A DNA stretch of 64,000 nucleotides from Halosegnis marinus (GTDB taxonomy: Archaea; Halobacteriota; Halobacteria; Halobacteriales; Haloarculaceae). The DNA lies in assembly GCF_029338355.1 (NCBI RefSeq), contig NZ_CP119802.1, forward strand, positions 1,984,001 to 2,048,000, given 5' to 3'. The notes beneath the pieces were generated by a model. It made no database searches. It saw nothing but the letters and a program-made list of their open reading frames with translations, and had not been told where the DNA came from. The position numbers and the translations under genes are program-made. Shown here one piece after another: positions 33,930 through 41,598 of the stretch (positions are counted from its first letter, which is position 1; every line of letters starts with the position of its first letter).

Positions 33930-35120
33930 TCAGATTCCCTTGCTCATCAGGTGCGAGCGAATCACGTCGGCGTCCTTGCTCCCGGCACCGGTGTTGAGTA
34001 GGACGACCGTGTCGTCCTCGCCGAAGTCGCCCCGCTCGGACAGTTCCCACGCGCCCGAGGCCGCGGCCGAACAGGTGACGCCCATCTCGACGCCCTCGTG
34101 CTGGGCGACGGTGACCGCCGAGTCGAGTATCTCCTCGTCGCTCGTCGCCACCGCGCCGCCGCCGGACTCGCGCAGGGCCTCGAGGATGAGCGGGGACGCG
34201 CCGGGGTCCGGTATCTCGATGCCGCCGCAGATGGTGTCGGGCACTTCCCACGCCTCGTGGACCTCCTTCCCCTCGTCGAACGCCTTCACGACCGGGGCAC
34301 ACCCCTCGGACTGGGCGGCCCACATCGCCGGCAGGTCGTCCGTGAGGCCGAGGTCGCGCAGTTCCGTCGCGGCCTTGTGCATTCCGACGAGGCCGACACC
34401 CCCGCCCGTCGGGTAGACGACGTGGTCGGGGACCTCCCAGTCCATCTGCTCGATTATCTCGTACAGCATCGTCTTCTTCCCCTCGTGGCGGTACGGGGTG
34501 ACGAACGTCTTGACGGAGTGCCAGTCGTCGTGCTCGGCGAAGGCGTCCTCGTAGGCCGCGCCGGCGTCGCCGATGCGCCCCTCCACGACGGTCATCTCGC
34601 CGCCGTGGACGTTTATCATCGCCTTGTTGATGAACGACGCCCGCGAGGGGACGAAGACGTGCGAGTCGAGGCCGGCGCGCGCCGCGTATGCGCTGGCGGC
34701 CTGCCCGGCGTTGCCCGCCGTGGCGAGCGCCACGTCCGTCGCGTCGTGCCCGACCGCGGCCGTGACGGCGAGCGCCTGGCCGCGGTCCTTGAACGTCCCC
34801 GTCGGGTTACGTCCCTCGTCCTTGATGAGGACGCGCCCGACGCCGAGTTCCTCGGCGAGACGCGGGGCCTCGACCAGCGGCGTCGAGCCCTCGTCCATCG
34901 TCACGGCCGCCTCCCGCGTGAACGGCATCAGCTGCTCGTAGCGCCACAGCCCCGGGCCGTCCCCGGAGAACGTCTCCCGGGTGAGGTCGAGCGCGTCGTA
35001 GTCGTAGTCGGGGTCGAGGATGCCGCCGCAGTCCGGACAGCGGCCGGGCGCCTCGGCCGCGTCGAACGTCTCCCCGCAGTCCACGCACGTCAGGCCGACG
35101 AAGGCCGCGGTCGTCTCCAT
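33930..35120 (-). CDS. thrC: Threonine synthase
   Basis: A 396-residue PLP enzyme that converts O-phosphohomoserine to threonine. A zinc-ribbon N-terminus (LTCVDCGETFDAAE, then GRCPDCGGI) is typical of archaeal type ThrC. The PLP lysine lies in NPTGTFKDRGQALAV (about 106), and the phosphate loop in TAGNAGQAASAYAA. YPTGGGVGLVG and CGGIEIPDPG (about 255-310) also match. Start at 35120 (ATG) has TTAG-type TATA at about 25 nt upstream. The exporter gene follows downstream. Confidence 0.95.
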   Translation of the reverse strand: METTAAFVGLTCVDCGETFDAAEAPGRCPDCGGILDPDYDYDALDLTRETFSGDGPGLWRYEQLMPFTREAAVTMDEGSTPLVEAPRLAEELGVGRVLIKDEGRNPTGTFKDRGQALAVTAAVGHDATDVALATAGNAGQAASAYAARAGLDSHVFVPSRASFINKAMINVHGGEMTVVEGRIGDAGAAYEDAFAEHDDWHSVKTFVTPYRHEGKKTMLYEIIEQMDWEVPDHVVYPTGGGVGLVGMHKAATELRDLGLTDDLPAMWAAQSEGCAPVVKAFDEGKEVHEAWEVPDTICGGIEIPDPGASPLILEALRESGGGAVATSDEEILDSAVTVAQHEGVEMGVTCSAAASGAWELSERGDFGEDDTVVLLNTGAGSKDADVIRSHLMSKGI

Positions 35121-35204
35121 ACCCCGCCTAGCGCCGCGCGCGACTAACCTCTGTCCGTTCCGGCCGACGGGGGCGCTTTTGTCGCCCGCGCCCGAACGCC
35201 GCGT

Positions 35205-36452
35205 ATGCACGCAATCGTCGCCGGGGCCGGCCTCTCGGGGCTGGTCGCCGCCGCCCGCCTCGCCGAGGCCGGCCACGAGGTCACCGTCCTCGAAGCCAAC
35301 GACGAGGTCGGGGGGCGCGTCCGCTCGACCCACGAGGACGGCTTCACCTTCGACCGCGGGTATCAGGTGCTGTTCACGGGGTATCCCGCGGTCCGGCGGG
35401 AACTCGACCTCGACGCGCTCGATATCGGCGAGTTCGTCCCCGGCGCGACGCTCGCGCGCCCGAACCACCGCTCGACGCTCGCGGACCCGCTGCGCGCGCC
35501 CTCGACGCTCGTCGACACCGTCCTCAACCCCGACGTGAAGCTCCGCGACAAGGTGAACACGTTCCGACTCCAGCGCGCCCTCGCCCGCCGCGACCCCGAG
35601 TCCCTGCTCGACGGCGACGGGCGGGACATCGAGACGTACCTCGCCGACGAGGGGTTCTCGCGGGCGTACGTCGAGCGGTTCGTCGCCCCCTTCTACGGCG
35701 GTATCACGCTCGACCGCTCGCTGTCGACCGCGGCCGGCGTGTTCGCGTACACCTACAAGATGCTCTCCGAGGGGAAGATCGGCCTTCCAGCGGGGGGGAT
35801 GGGCGCGATTCCCGAACAGCTCGGCGCCCGCGCCCGCGAGGCCGGCGCGAGCATCGAACTCGGCGCGGAGGTCGCGGCCGTCGCCCCGGACGGCGACCGC
35901 GTGACCGTCGAGACGGCGGGCGAGACCATCGACGCGGACGCGGCCGTCGTCGCCACGGACCCGAAGACGGCCGGCGACCTCACCGGCGTCGCGACCCCGA
36001 CCGGGGCGAAGGCCTGCGTCACCCAACACCTCTCGCTGCCGGCCCACCGGGACCTCCGCACCGGGCGGCGCATCGTCCTCAACAGCGCCGACGACCGGCC
36101 GAACACGGTGTCGCCCACCTCGGAGGCCCAGCCGGCGTACGCGCCCGACGACGAACAGCTGTTCGTGGCGAACTTCCTCGGCGAGCAGGACGCCTCCGAC
36201 GAAGAGCTGGCCGACGAGGTGCGCGACGCGATGGCGTCGTGGTTCCCCGAGGCGCGGTTCGACGACCTCGAACTGCGCCACACGGACCGGGTCGACTTCG
36301 CGCAGTTCCCCCAACCGCCGGGCTTCCGCGACGACCTGCCGGCCCCCGACGCGCCCGAGGGGAACGTCGTCCTCGCGGGCGACTACACCCGGTGGTGTTC
36401 GATTCAGGGGTCGATGGAGTCCGGAAAGGTCGCCGCGGACCGCCTCGACTAG
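35205..36452 (+). CDS. FAD-dependent amine oxidase/phytoene desaturase-like oxidoreductase
   Basis: A 415-residue flavoprotein. It begins with the dinucleotide-binding motif HAIVAGAGLSGLVAAARLAE (residues 2-21) and VLEANDEVGGRVRSTHEDGF, with a second FAD contact near the C-terminus NVVLAGDYTRWCSIQGSMES (about 385). This layout resembles protoporphyrinogen oxidase and phytoene desaturase-like proteins, and the haloarchaeal members are commonly of unknown substrate. No carotenoid gene adjoins, though a UbiA-lycopene cyclase fusion lies in the same window. Its TAG stop lies in CTAG shared with the next gene. Confidence 0.88.
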   Translation: MHAIVAGAGLSGLVAAARLAEAGHEVTVLEANDEVGGRVRSTHEDGFTFDRGYQVLFTGYPAVRRELDLDALDIGEFVPGATLARPNHRSTLADPLRAPSTLVDTVLNPDVKLRDKVNTFRLQRALARRDPESLLDGDGRDIETYLADEGFSRAYVERFVAPFYGGITLDRSLSTAAGVFAYTYKMLSEGKIGLPAGGMGAIPEQLGARAREAGASIELGAEVAAVAPDGDRVTVETAGETIDADAAVVATDPKTAGDLTGVATPTGAKACVTQHLSLPAHRDLRTGRRIVLNSADDRPNTVSPTSEAQPAYAPDDEQLFVANFLGEQDASDEELADEVRDAMASWFPEARFDDLELRHTDRVDFAQFPQPPGFRDDLPAPDAPEGNVVLAGDYTRWCSIQGSMESGKVAADRLD

Positions 36453-37135
36453 AGCAGGCGCCGGAGCTTCCCGAGCGGCGGGAACGTCAGCGTCTCGTCG
36501 CCGTCGGCGTCGCGCACGACGGGTCGGAGCGCGTCCGCGTCCGTCACGAGCGGCGACTGGAAGTCGCGGGCGCGCATCCGGTTGACGACGACGCCCGGCG
36601 CGAGCGGCGTGAACGCCGGCAGCATCAGCAGGTCCGCGTCCCGATAGACGCCGTCGCCGCGGAGGTAGCAGGGCCGGCGCTGCCCCTCTATCTCTATCGC
36701 GGGGTGGTCGTGGCCGACGAGGTAGCCCGCCGCCTCGGTCTCCGGCGGCTCGTGTCCGTGACAGACGACCCAGTCGCCGACGCGATACTCCGTCGCGGTC
36801 GGCCCGTCCCACACCTCGTCGAGCATCGTGTCGTGGTTACCGCGGACGACGACCGCGCGCGCGCCGGCGTCGCGGGCCGTCGTTTCCAGCGCCGAGAGCG
36901 ACTCCATGACCCCCCGCGGGAGCGTCGAGAAGGAGTGGAGCAGGTCGCCGGCGACGACGACCGCCTCGGGGGCGAAGCGGTCGCACAGCGCCGCGACCCG
37001 CCCGGTGATGTCCTCGTGTTCCCCGAGACGGAGCTCCACGGCGGAGGTCTCGTCGCGCCCGAGATGCACGTCGGCGACCACGAGGGTGTCGTGGTCCGGG
37101 AGGAAGGCGGCACGGTCGCGGTACTCGACGCGCAC
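36449..37135 (-). CDS. Calcineurin-like metallophosphoesterase
   Basis: A 228-residue phosphoesterase with GTG start at 37135. Motifs: VVADVHLGRDE (about 19-29), VVVAGDLLHSF (about 60-70), VVVRGNHDTM (about 94-103) and VCHGHEPPE plus LVGHDHPAI (about 124-143), completing a dinuclear metal site. Similar haloarchaeal and bacterial proteins are DNA-ligase-associated or YfcE-like phosphoesterases. It is the last gene of the long translation operon, 1 nt after the preceding gene. Confidence 0.9.
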   Translation of the reverse strand: MRVEYRDRAAFLPDHDTLVVADVHLGRDETSAVELRLGEHEDITGRVAALCDRFAPEAVVVAGDLLHSFSTLPRGVMESLSALETTARDAGARAVVVRGNHDTMLDEVWDGPTATEYRVGDWVVCHGHEPPETEAAGYLVGHDHPAIEIEGQRRPCYLRGDGVYRDADLLMLPAFTPLAPGVVVNRMRARDFQSPLVTDADALRPVVRDADGDETLTFPPLGKLRRLL

Positions 37136-37136
37136 C

Positions 37137-37361
37137 TCAGGGGAGGGGCACGTCGGCGTCCGCCTCCTTCGCGGCGCGCGACAGCGCCTCGTAGTAGGTC
37201 GCGGCGTCCGCCTCGAAGACGAACGTCGCCAGCTCCTCGTGGCCGAAGTCCTGTGCGAGGAACTGGGCGCCCATCCAGTTGGTCGGTTGTTCGAGCTCGC
37301 CGCTGTCGAGCAGGTCGGCCAGTTGCGATACCACGTCGTCGGTGATGGGGACTCTCGTCAT
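37137..37361 (-). CDS. Small conserved haloarchaeal protein
   Basis: A 74-residue acidic protein. TRVPITDDVVSQLADLLDSG and WMGAQFLAQDFGHEELATFV are conserved-looking and probably helical. I recall close haloarchaeal homologues but no named function. It is separated by one nucleotide from both the J-domain protein upstream and the phosphoesterase downstream. Confidence 0.75.
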   Translation of the reverse strand: MTRVPITDDVVSQLADLLDSGELEQPTNWMGAQFLAQDFGHEELATFVFEADAATYYEALSRAAKEADADVPLP

Positions 37362-37362
37362 G

Positions 37363-38025
37363 TCATGCCTCGGCGCGCTGTTTCGCGGCGGTGTACGCCT
37401 CGCGGACGCGCTTGAACTCGTCGCGGTCGCCGCCGTGGTCGGGGTGGACCTCCTTCACCTTCGCGCGGTACGCCTCGCGCACCTCGTCGGCGCTCGCGCC
37501 GGTCGGGAGCCCGAGCGTCGCGAAGGCGGCCTCGCCGGGGTCGCGCCCGGGGACGCCCGCGCCGATACCGTCCGTGGGGTCCGCGCGGCCGTCGTCGCCG
37601 TCGCGGGGGTCCGGCGTGTCGAACGGGAGCCGGTAGCCGAGGTTGACGCCCGGCATCTCGTGTTCGACGAGCACGGCGTGGGTGCCCGACCGCTCGATGC
37701 GGTAGAACGCCCGCGCGTCGAAGGTGATGGCCACGTCGCGTTTCGGCAGGTAGAAGGCGACCGTCTCGTCCTCGACGGGGTGGTTCTCGGCGAACGGCTC
37801 GCCGATACCGTCGAGGTACTCGCGTATCTCCGTGCGGCGGCGGGTGTCGCCGTCGAACCGCCCGGCGGGGTCGCGCGCCCTGGTCGGGAACAGCCGCATC
37901 CCGACGAGGAACACGCCCGCGGCGCCGAGGCTGGCGAGCAGCCCCAGCGCGACCCCGAGCACGAGCCACTCCGGGAGCCCGCCCAGTACCTCCGTGAGCA
38001 CACCTCCGATAGGCGAACCGCGCAT
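37363..38025 (-). CDS. Membrane-anchored J-domain protein
   Basis: A 220-residue protein with one N-terminal membrane segment (about 20-45) and a C-terminal J domain (about 165-220: AFATLGLPTGASADEVREAY, the HPD in KVKEVHPDHGG, and DEFKRVREAYTAAKQ). The middle part contains a beta-rich domain of unknown role. J domains stimulate Hsp70 (DnaK) ATPase; this protein could recruit DnaK to the membrane (inference). The operon position between PAC2 and a small conserved gene is unusual. Confidence 0.88.
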   Translation of the reverse strand: MRGSPIGGVLTEVLGGLPEWLVLGVALGLLASLGAAGVFLVGMRLFPTRARDPAGRFDGDTRRRTEIREYLDGIGEPFAENHPVEDETVAFYLPKRDVAITFDARAFYRIERSGTHAVLVEHEMPGVNLGYRLPFDTPDPRDGDDGRADPTDGIGAGVPGRDPGEAAFATLGLPTGASADEVREAYRAKVKEVHPDHGGDRDEFKRVREAYTAAKQRAEA

Positions 38026-38049
38026 AAGAATCCCTCGTCCGGGGCCGTC

Positions 38050-38799
38050 TCAGCCGATGTACCGCAGGTCGTCCTCGCTGGGCGCCTGTGCGGCCTGCAT
38101 CTCCTGCATCTTCTCCATGACCTCCTCCATCTCGTCGGCGCGCTCCTCCAGCGAGGCGTAGTCCACGTCGAAGCCGACCAGTTCGCCGAGCGCCTCCAGC
38201 ACGGCGCGCGCGCTCTTGGGGTCCACGAGGTAGCCGGAGGTCTCGCCCATCAGACAGCCGGCCGGGAGGCCGCGCCGCTCGCCGAGGCCGAGCACCAGCC
38301 CGGAGATGCCGACGACGCCGCCGGCCGGCTCGTCGTCGCGGAACTCCACGTCGACCGACTCCATCGGCTCCAGGAGCGCCTCGTCGTTCACCGCGCCGAC
38401 GACGGCGTACTCCTCGATGAGTTCGCCCGTCGGCACGCCGCCGAGCGCGTAGGCGCGCTCACAGCCGAACTCCGCCGCGATGTCGAGGAACAGCGACGCC
38501 GTCCGGTAGTGGCCCGGGCCGTCGCCGGCCTGGTGGTCGCCGGTGAGCACGAGCAGGTCCGTTCCGTCGGCGTCCACGGCGTGGAACTCCGCGGCCGCGA
38601 GCGACGCGATCCCGTCCTCGACGGTCACCTGCGGCGGGAAGTGTTCGGAGTACACCGTGGCGACGCGCTCGCTCTCGAACTCCTCCAGGAGGTGTTCGGC
38701 CGCGAGCTTGCCGACGTGGCCGACGCCGGGCAGTCCCTCCACCAGCACCGGCGCGTCGAGCGCCGGGTCCGCGTGTCGCTCGACCTCGAACTCGTCCAT
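38050..38799 (-). CDS. PAC2 family protein (proteasome assembly chaperone-like), copy 2
   Basis: A 249-residue PAC2-domain protein. The loop LVEGLPGVGHVGKLAAEHLL (about 19-38), LVLTGDHQAG (about 84) and LVLGLGERRGLPAGCLMGET (about 170) match the family. The C-terminal 40 residues form an acidic coiled coil with repeated Met-Glu and Gln (MEEVMEKMQEMQAAQ). It lies in the Nop10-aIF2-alpha-eS27-eL42 operon, a placement typical of archaea. It is distinct from copy 1 at 9426-10160. Confidence 0.88.
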   Translation of the reverse strand: MDEFEVERHADPALDAPVLVEGLPGVGHVGKLAAEHLLEEFESERVATVYSEHFPPQVTVEDGIASLAAAEFHAVDADGTDLLVLTGDHQAGDGPGHYRTASLFLDIAAEFGCERAYALGGVPTGELIEEYAVVGAVNDEALLEPMESVDVEFRDDEPAGGVVGISGLVLGLGERRGLPAGCLMGETSGYLVDPKSARAVLEALGELVGFDVDYASLEERADEMEEVMEKMQEMQAAQAPSEDDLRYIG

Positions 38800-38861
38800 A
38801 CCCCGTGTTGCGGCCGTGGCGGCATAAGTGAGGTTCGGTCCGACCGCCCCGGTCGGCCCCG

Positions 38862-39044
38862 TTACTCGCGGGCCCGTCGCTTCGCGCGCCGGCGGTACTC
38901 CCCGTAGCGGTCCTCGGGGTTGTACGGGGCCGGCGCGCTGTTCTCGGCATCCGCGCCGCAGTCCGGGCAGACCCCGGCGAGCGTGTAGACTGGGCGGTCG
39001 TGTTCCGTCCGCCACGCGCTACAGACGCGGATGTCCGACTTCAT
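38862..39044 (-). CDS. nop10: H/ACA ribonucleoprotein protein Nop10
   Basis: A 60-residue component of box H/ACA RNPs that direct pseudouridylation. The start MKSDIRVCSAWRTEHDRPVY is characteristic, followed by a zinc ribbon (Cys8 and VCPDCGA) and the NSAPAPYNPEDRYGEYRR tail. The gene ends seven nt before aIF2-alpha begins upstream on the same strand. Confidence 0.97.
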   Translation of the reverse strand: MKSDIRVCSAWRTEHDRPVYTLAGVCPDCGADAENSAPAPYNPEDRYGEYRRRAKRRARE

Positions 39045-39050
39045 CCGTCG

Positions 39051-39851
39051 CTACTCCTCGTCGGTGCGCCGCTCGCGGTGGAAGTCGGCCGTGCCGCCCG
39101 CGGCCTCGATAGCCTCCGTCGCGCGGGCCGCGCTGGCCTCCAGTTCGGTCTCGGCGGTCTTGTAGTTGGGCGCCTGCACGCGGATGCGGTACTCCGGCGC
39201 GCCGACGTAGGTGACCTCGAGGTCTATCTCGTCGGGCACCTCGCCGTTCCCCCCGGCGGCTTCCAGCGCGCCGCGGATGTCCTCGACGCCGTCGGCCGCG
39301 GTGGAGGTCAGGTCGACGTAGCCGGTGACCTGGACGTACGGGACGGAGACGTTCTGGCGGGCGGTGTCCACGAGCGCCTCGACCTCGTCGTCGGTGAGGT
39401 CGAGCCCGTCGAGCGCCCCGGGGCCGTGGATGGCCGCCTGCTCGAACCCCTCGTAGAGGCCGCCGAACTCCCCGACGAGCGCGTTCGCGACCGTCGAGTA
39501 CTGCTCGTCGGACACGTCCTCGCCGAAGGCCAGTTCCATCCACTTGTCGGCCTTCCGCTCGTTCTTCCACTCCTGTATCTTGTCGGAGCGCTGGTGGTCG
39601 TTGACGTCCTTGATGGAGAGGTCGATCTGCTGGCTCGACTCGTCGACGTCGAGCACCTTGCAGACGACGACCTGTCCCGTGTTGACGTGGTCGCGGACGT
39701 TCTTGATCCAGCCGCTCGCCACCTCGGAGACGTGGACGAGCCCGCGCTTGTCCTCGTACTCCAGCATGTCCACGAAGACCCCGAAGTCCTCTATCTCGTC
39801 GACCTCGCCGACGACGAGCTCCCCGGATTCGGGCCAGCCTGAGTATTGCAT
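39051..39851 (-). CDS. Translation initiation factor aIF2 subunit alpha
   Basis: A 266-residue subunit of the aIF2 heterotrimer that brings initiator tRNA to the ribosome. The N-terminal S1-like OB domain includes [20 protein letters not shown] and [15 protein letters not shown] (about 13-50), followed by a helical domain and a C-terminal alpha-beta domain (YIVEV-type [16 protein letters not shown]). The phosphorylatable serine region of eukaryotic eIF2-alpha is not evident, as usual for archaea. A TATA-like CTTTATC lies about 26 nt before the ATG. Initiator tRNA-Met itself is at 45772. Confidence 0.97.
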   Translation of the reverse strand: MQYSGWPESGELVVGEVDEIEDFGVFVDMLEYEDKRGLVHVSEVASGWIKNVRDHVNTGQVVVCKVLDVDESSQQIDLSIKDVNDHQRSDKIQEWKNERKADKWMELAFGEDVSDEQYSTVANALVGEFGGLYEGFEQAAIHGPGALDGLDLTDDEVEALVDTARQNVSVPYVQVTGYVDLTSTAADGVEDIRGALEAAGGNGEVPDEIDLEVTYVGAPEYRIRVQAPNYKTAETELEASAARATEAIEAAGGTADFHRERRTDEE

Positions 39852-39946
39852 ATCCGTGGGTAGCGCGTTGGGTCGGATAAAGGGTTCGTAAGCCCGCGAG
39901 GCGGTGGCTGGCGGGGTTGAAGACGGACGCAGAAGGTGACGCCCGT

Positions 39947-40138
39947 TTACGCGAGCGCGTCGGCGGTGCGGTCCTCGACGACCTCGACGACCTCGCCCTC
40001 CAGCTCGGCGATGCCGCCGGTCGGGTGCGCGAGGGTGTGGCCGCACACCGCGCAGGCGACCTCGCTGGAGACCTTCTCGAAGACGACCTGTTCGTTCTCG
40101 CAGTCCGGGCAGGCGACGCGGAAGAAGCTCCCCGCCAT
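39947..40138 (-). CDS. rps27e: 30S ribosomal protein eS27
   Basis: A 63-residue ribosomal protein with a zinc ribbon: [12 protein letters not shown] (residues 9-20) and [16 protein letters not shown] (about 28-43). It overlaps the eL42 stop by one base (TAATG arrangement), so it is translated after eL42. Confidence 0.97.
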   Translation of the reverse strand: MAGSFFRVACPDCENEQVVFEKVSSEVACAVCGHTLAHPTGGIAELEGEVVEVVEDRTADALA

Positions 40139-40419
40139 TATTCCTGGAACTCCAGTCGGCCGGCGCGCCATCCGGGGCGGAGGTGGGCCTTGCCGCAGTC
40201 GGCACAGCGGTACTTGAGGTTCGTCTTCTTGGTCGGCTTGTCGCCGCCGGGCACCTTCGAGTAGCGCCCCGCGTTGCCGATGACCGAGCGGCCGCGGCGC
40301 GTCTTGCGCTGTTCGAGCGTCATCCCTGACGTGCGACCGCGTCGGACCTTCTCCACCTCGTGCTCGTGGTGGGTGTTGCAGTGCGGGCAGTACGTGTTGA
40401 ACCGGCGTGGCATCTGCAT
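40138..40419 (-). CDS. rpl44e: 50S ribosomal protein eL42 (L44e)
   Basis: A 93-residue zinc-containing ribosomal protein: [20 protein letters not shown] and [19 protein letters not shown]. The MQMPRRF start (40419) is preferred over the second Met (40413) because it matches the family N-terminus. It is first in the translation operon, with a TATA-like CTTTTATC about 34 nt upstream. Confidence 0.97.
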   Translation of the reverse strand: MQMPRRFNTYCPHCNTHHEHEVEKVRRGRTSGMTLEQRKTRRGRSVIGNAGRYSKVPGGDKPTKKTNLKYRCADCGKAHLRPGWRAGRLEFQE

Positions 40420-40516
40420 GGTTGTTGGGCGACCGTAGCGGAGCCGCCGATAAAAGGCGTGTGGTTCGCCGCCTCCCTGTACGGCGACCCGTCGTCCGGG
40501 TCGTGTCGGCGGCTGA

Positions 40517-40528
40517 GGCTTCGAAGCC
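40517..40528 (+). promoter_or_regulatory. Perfect 12-bp palindrome upstream of the HAH_0734 gene
   Basis: GGCTTCGAAGCC is fully self-complementary and lies immediately upstream of the putative TATA element CTTAC (40529-40533). The position, covering the BRE region, fits a regulator-binding site. Confidence 0.45.
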
Positions 40529-40558
40529 CTTACTACGGGTTCGCACGAAGCCGCGGCC

Positions 40559-40825
40559 ATGAAGCGACTCATCATCCACGGCGACCCCGGCATCCGCAAG
40601 GACGCGGTCATCGAGGTCGACGGTGAGGAGTACACCTGTTTCTCCGTGACGCGCAACGGCGACTGGCACGGTCCCGAGGAGGTCCAGCTGTGGTGTACCG
40701 TGGGCGACGCCGACGAGCGCGAGGACTTCGCGCGCCGGAACTTCATCCCGATGCACCTCGACGTCGTGGACGTGGACGCCGGGGCGGTCACCGTCGTGAA
40801 GGCGAAGGGCGACCTCGCGGTCTGA
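40559..40825 (+). CDS. HAH_0734 family protein
   Basis: An 88-residue conserved haloarchaeal protein: [20 protein letters not shown], then [20 protein letters not shown] and [19 protein letters not shown] recognise it as the HAH_0734 family, of unknown function. It is divergent from the eL42 operon. The palindrome and TATA upstream suggest regulated expression. Confidence 0.85.
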   Translation: MKRLIIHGDPGIRKDAVIEVDGEEYTCFSVTRNGDWHGPEEVQLWCTVGDADEREDFARRNFIPMHLDVVDVDAGAVTVVKAKGDLAV

Positions 40826-40872
40826 CTCCGCCGAACCGCACCGTTCAGTACCCCTCCCCCGCAGGTGGCGGT

Positions 40873-41598
40873 ATGAGCGACACGAAGCGGGCGGTCGTCG
40901 TCGGCGCCTCCTCTGGCATCGGCGAGGCGCTGGCGCGGCGGCTCGCGGCCGACGGCTACGAGGTCGGGCTCTGTGCCCGCCGGCGCGACCGGCTCGTGGA
41001 CATCGGCGACGACCTGCCGACGAAGGCGTACGTCGCCCGCATCGACGTGACCGACACCGAGGACGCGCGCGAGGGCTTCTCCGAACTGACCGACGCCATG
41101 GGGAGCGTGGACCTCGTCGTGGTCAACGCCGGCGTCGGCTACGAGAACCGGGAACTGGACCCCGAGCAGGAGCACGCCACCGTGGCGACGAACGCGCTCG
41201 GCTACACGACGATGGCCGTCGCCGCGATGCGGCTGTTCGAGGAGCAGGGCCACGGTCACCTCGTCGGTATCTCCTCGCTCGCCGCGCACTTCCCGAACGG
41301 CGCGACGGCCGCGTACAACGCCTCGAAAGCGTTCGTCACCCGCTACACCGACGGCCTGCGCTACCGCGCCCGCGGGCTCGACGCCGACGTGGCCGTGACC
41401 GTCATCGAACCCGGGTTCGTGGACACCGACCTCGCGGGCGGCGACCTCTGGAAGTGTTCGCCCGAGACGGCCGCGGATCACATCATCCGCGCGGTCCGCA
41501 AGGAGAAACGGCACGCGTACGTCACCCGGCGGTGGCGCGTCGTCGCGTGGCTGTTCGCGCTCATGCCCGACGCCCTCGCGCGCCGGCTGTTCGGCTGA
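40873..41598 (+). CDS. Short-chain dehydrogenase/reductase (SDR)
   Basis: A 241-residue classical SDR. Cofactor loop [18 protein letters not shown] (residues 8-25), NAG motif VVNAGVGY (about 85-92), catalytic Ser in [12 protein letters not shown] (about 133-143) and the YxxxK in [13 protein letters not shown] (about 150). The substrate is not predictable. It begins at ATG 40873 and ends one base before the convergent DUF2298 gene. Confidence 0.93.
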   Translation: MSDTKRAVVVGASSGIGEALARRLAADGYEVGLCARRRDRLVDIGDDLPTKAYVARIDVTDTEDAREGFSELTDAMGSVDLVVVNAGVGYENRELDPEQEHATVATNALGYTTMAVAAMRLFEEQGHGHLVGISSLAAHFPNGATAAYNASKAFVTRYTDGLRYRARGLDADVAVTVIEPGFVDTDLAGGDLWKCSPETAADHIIRAVRKEKRHAYVTRRWRVVAWLFALMPDALARRLFG

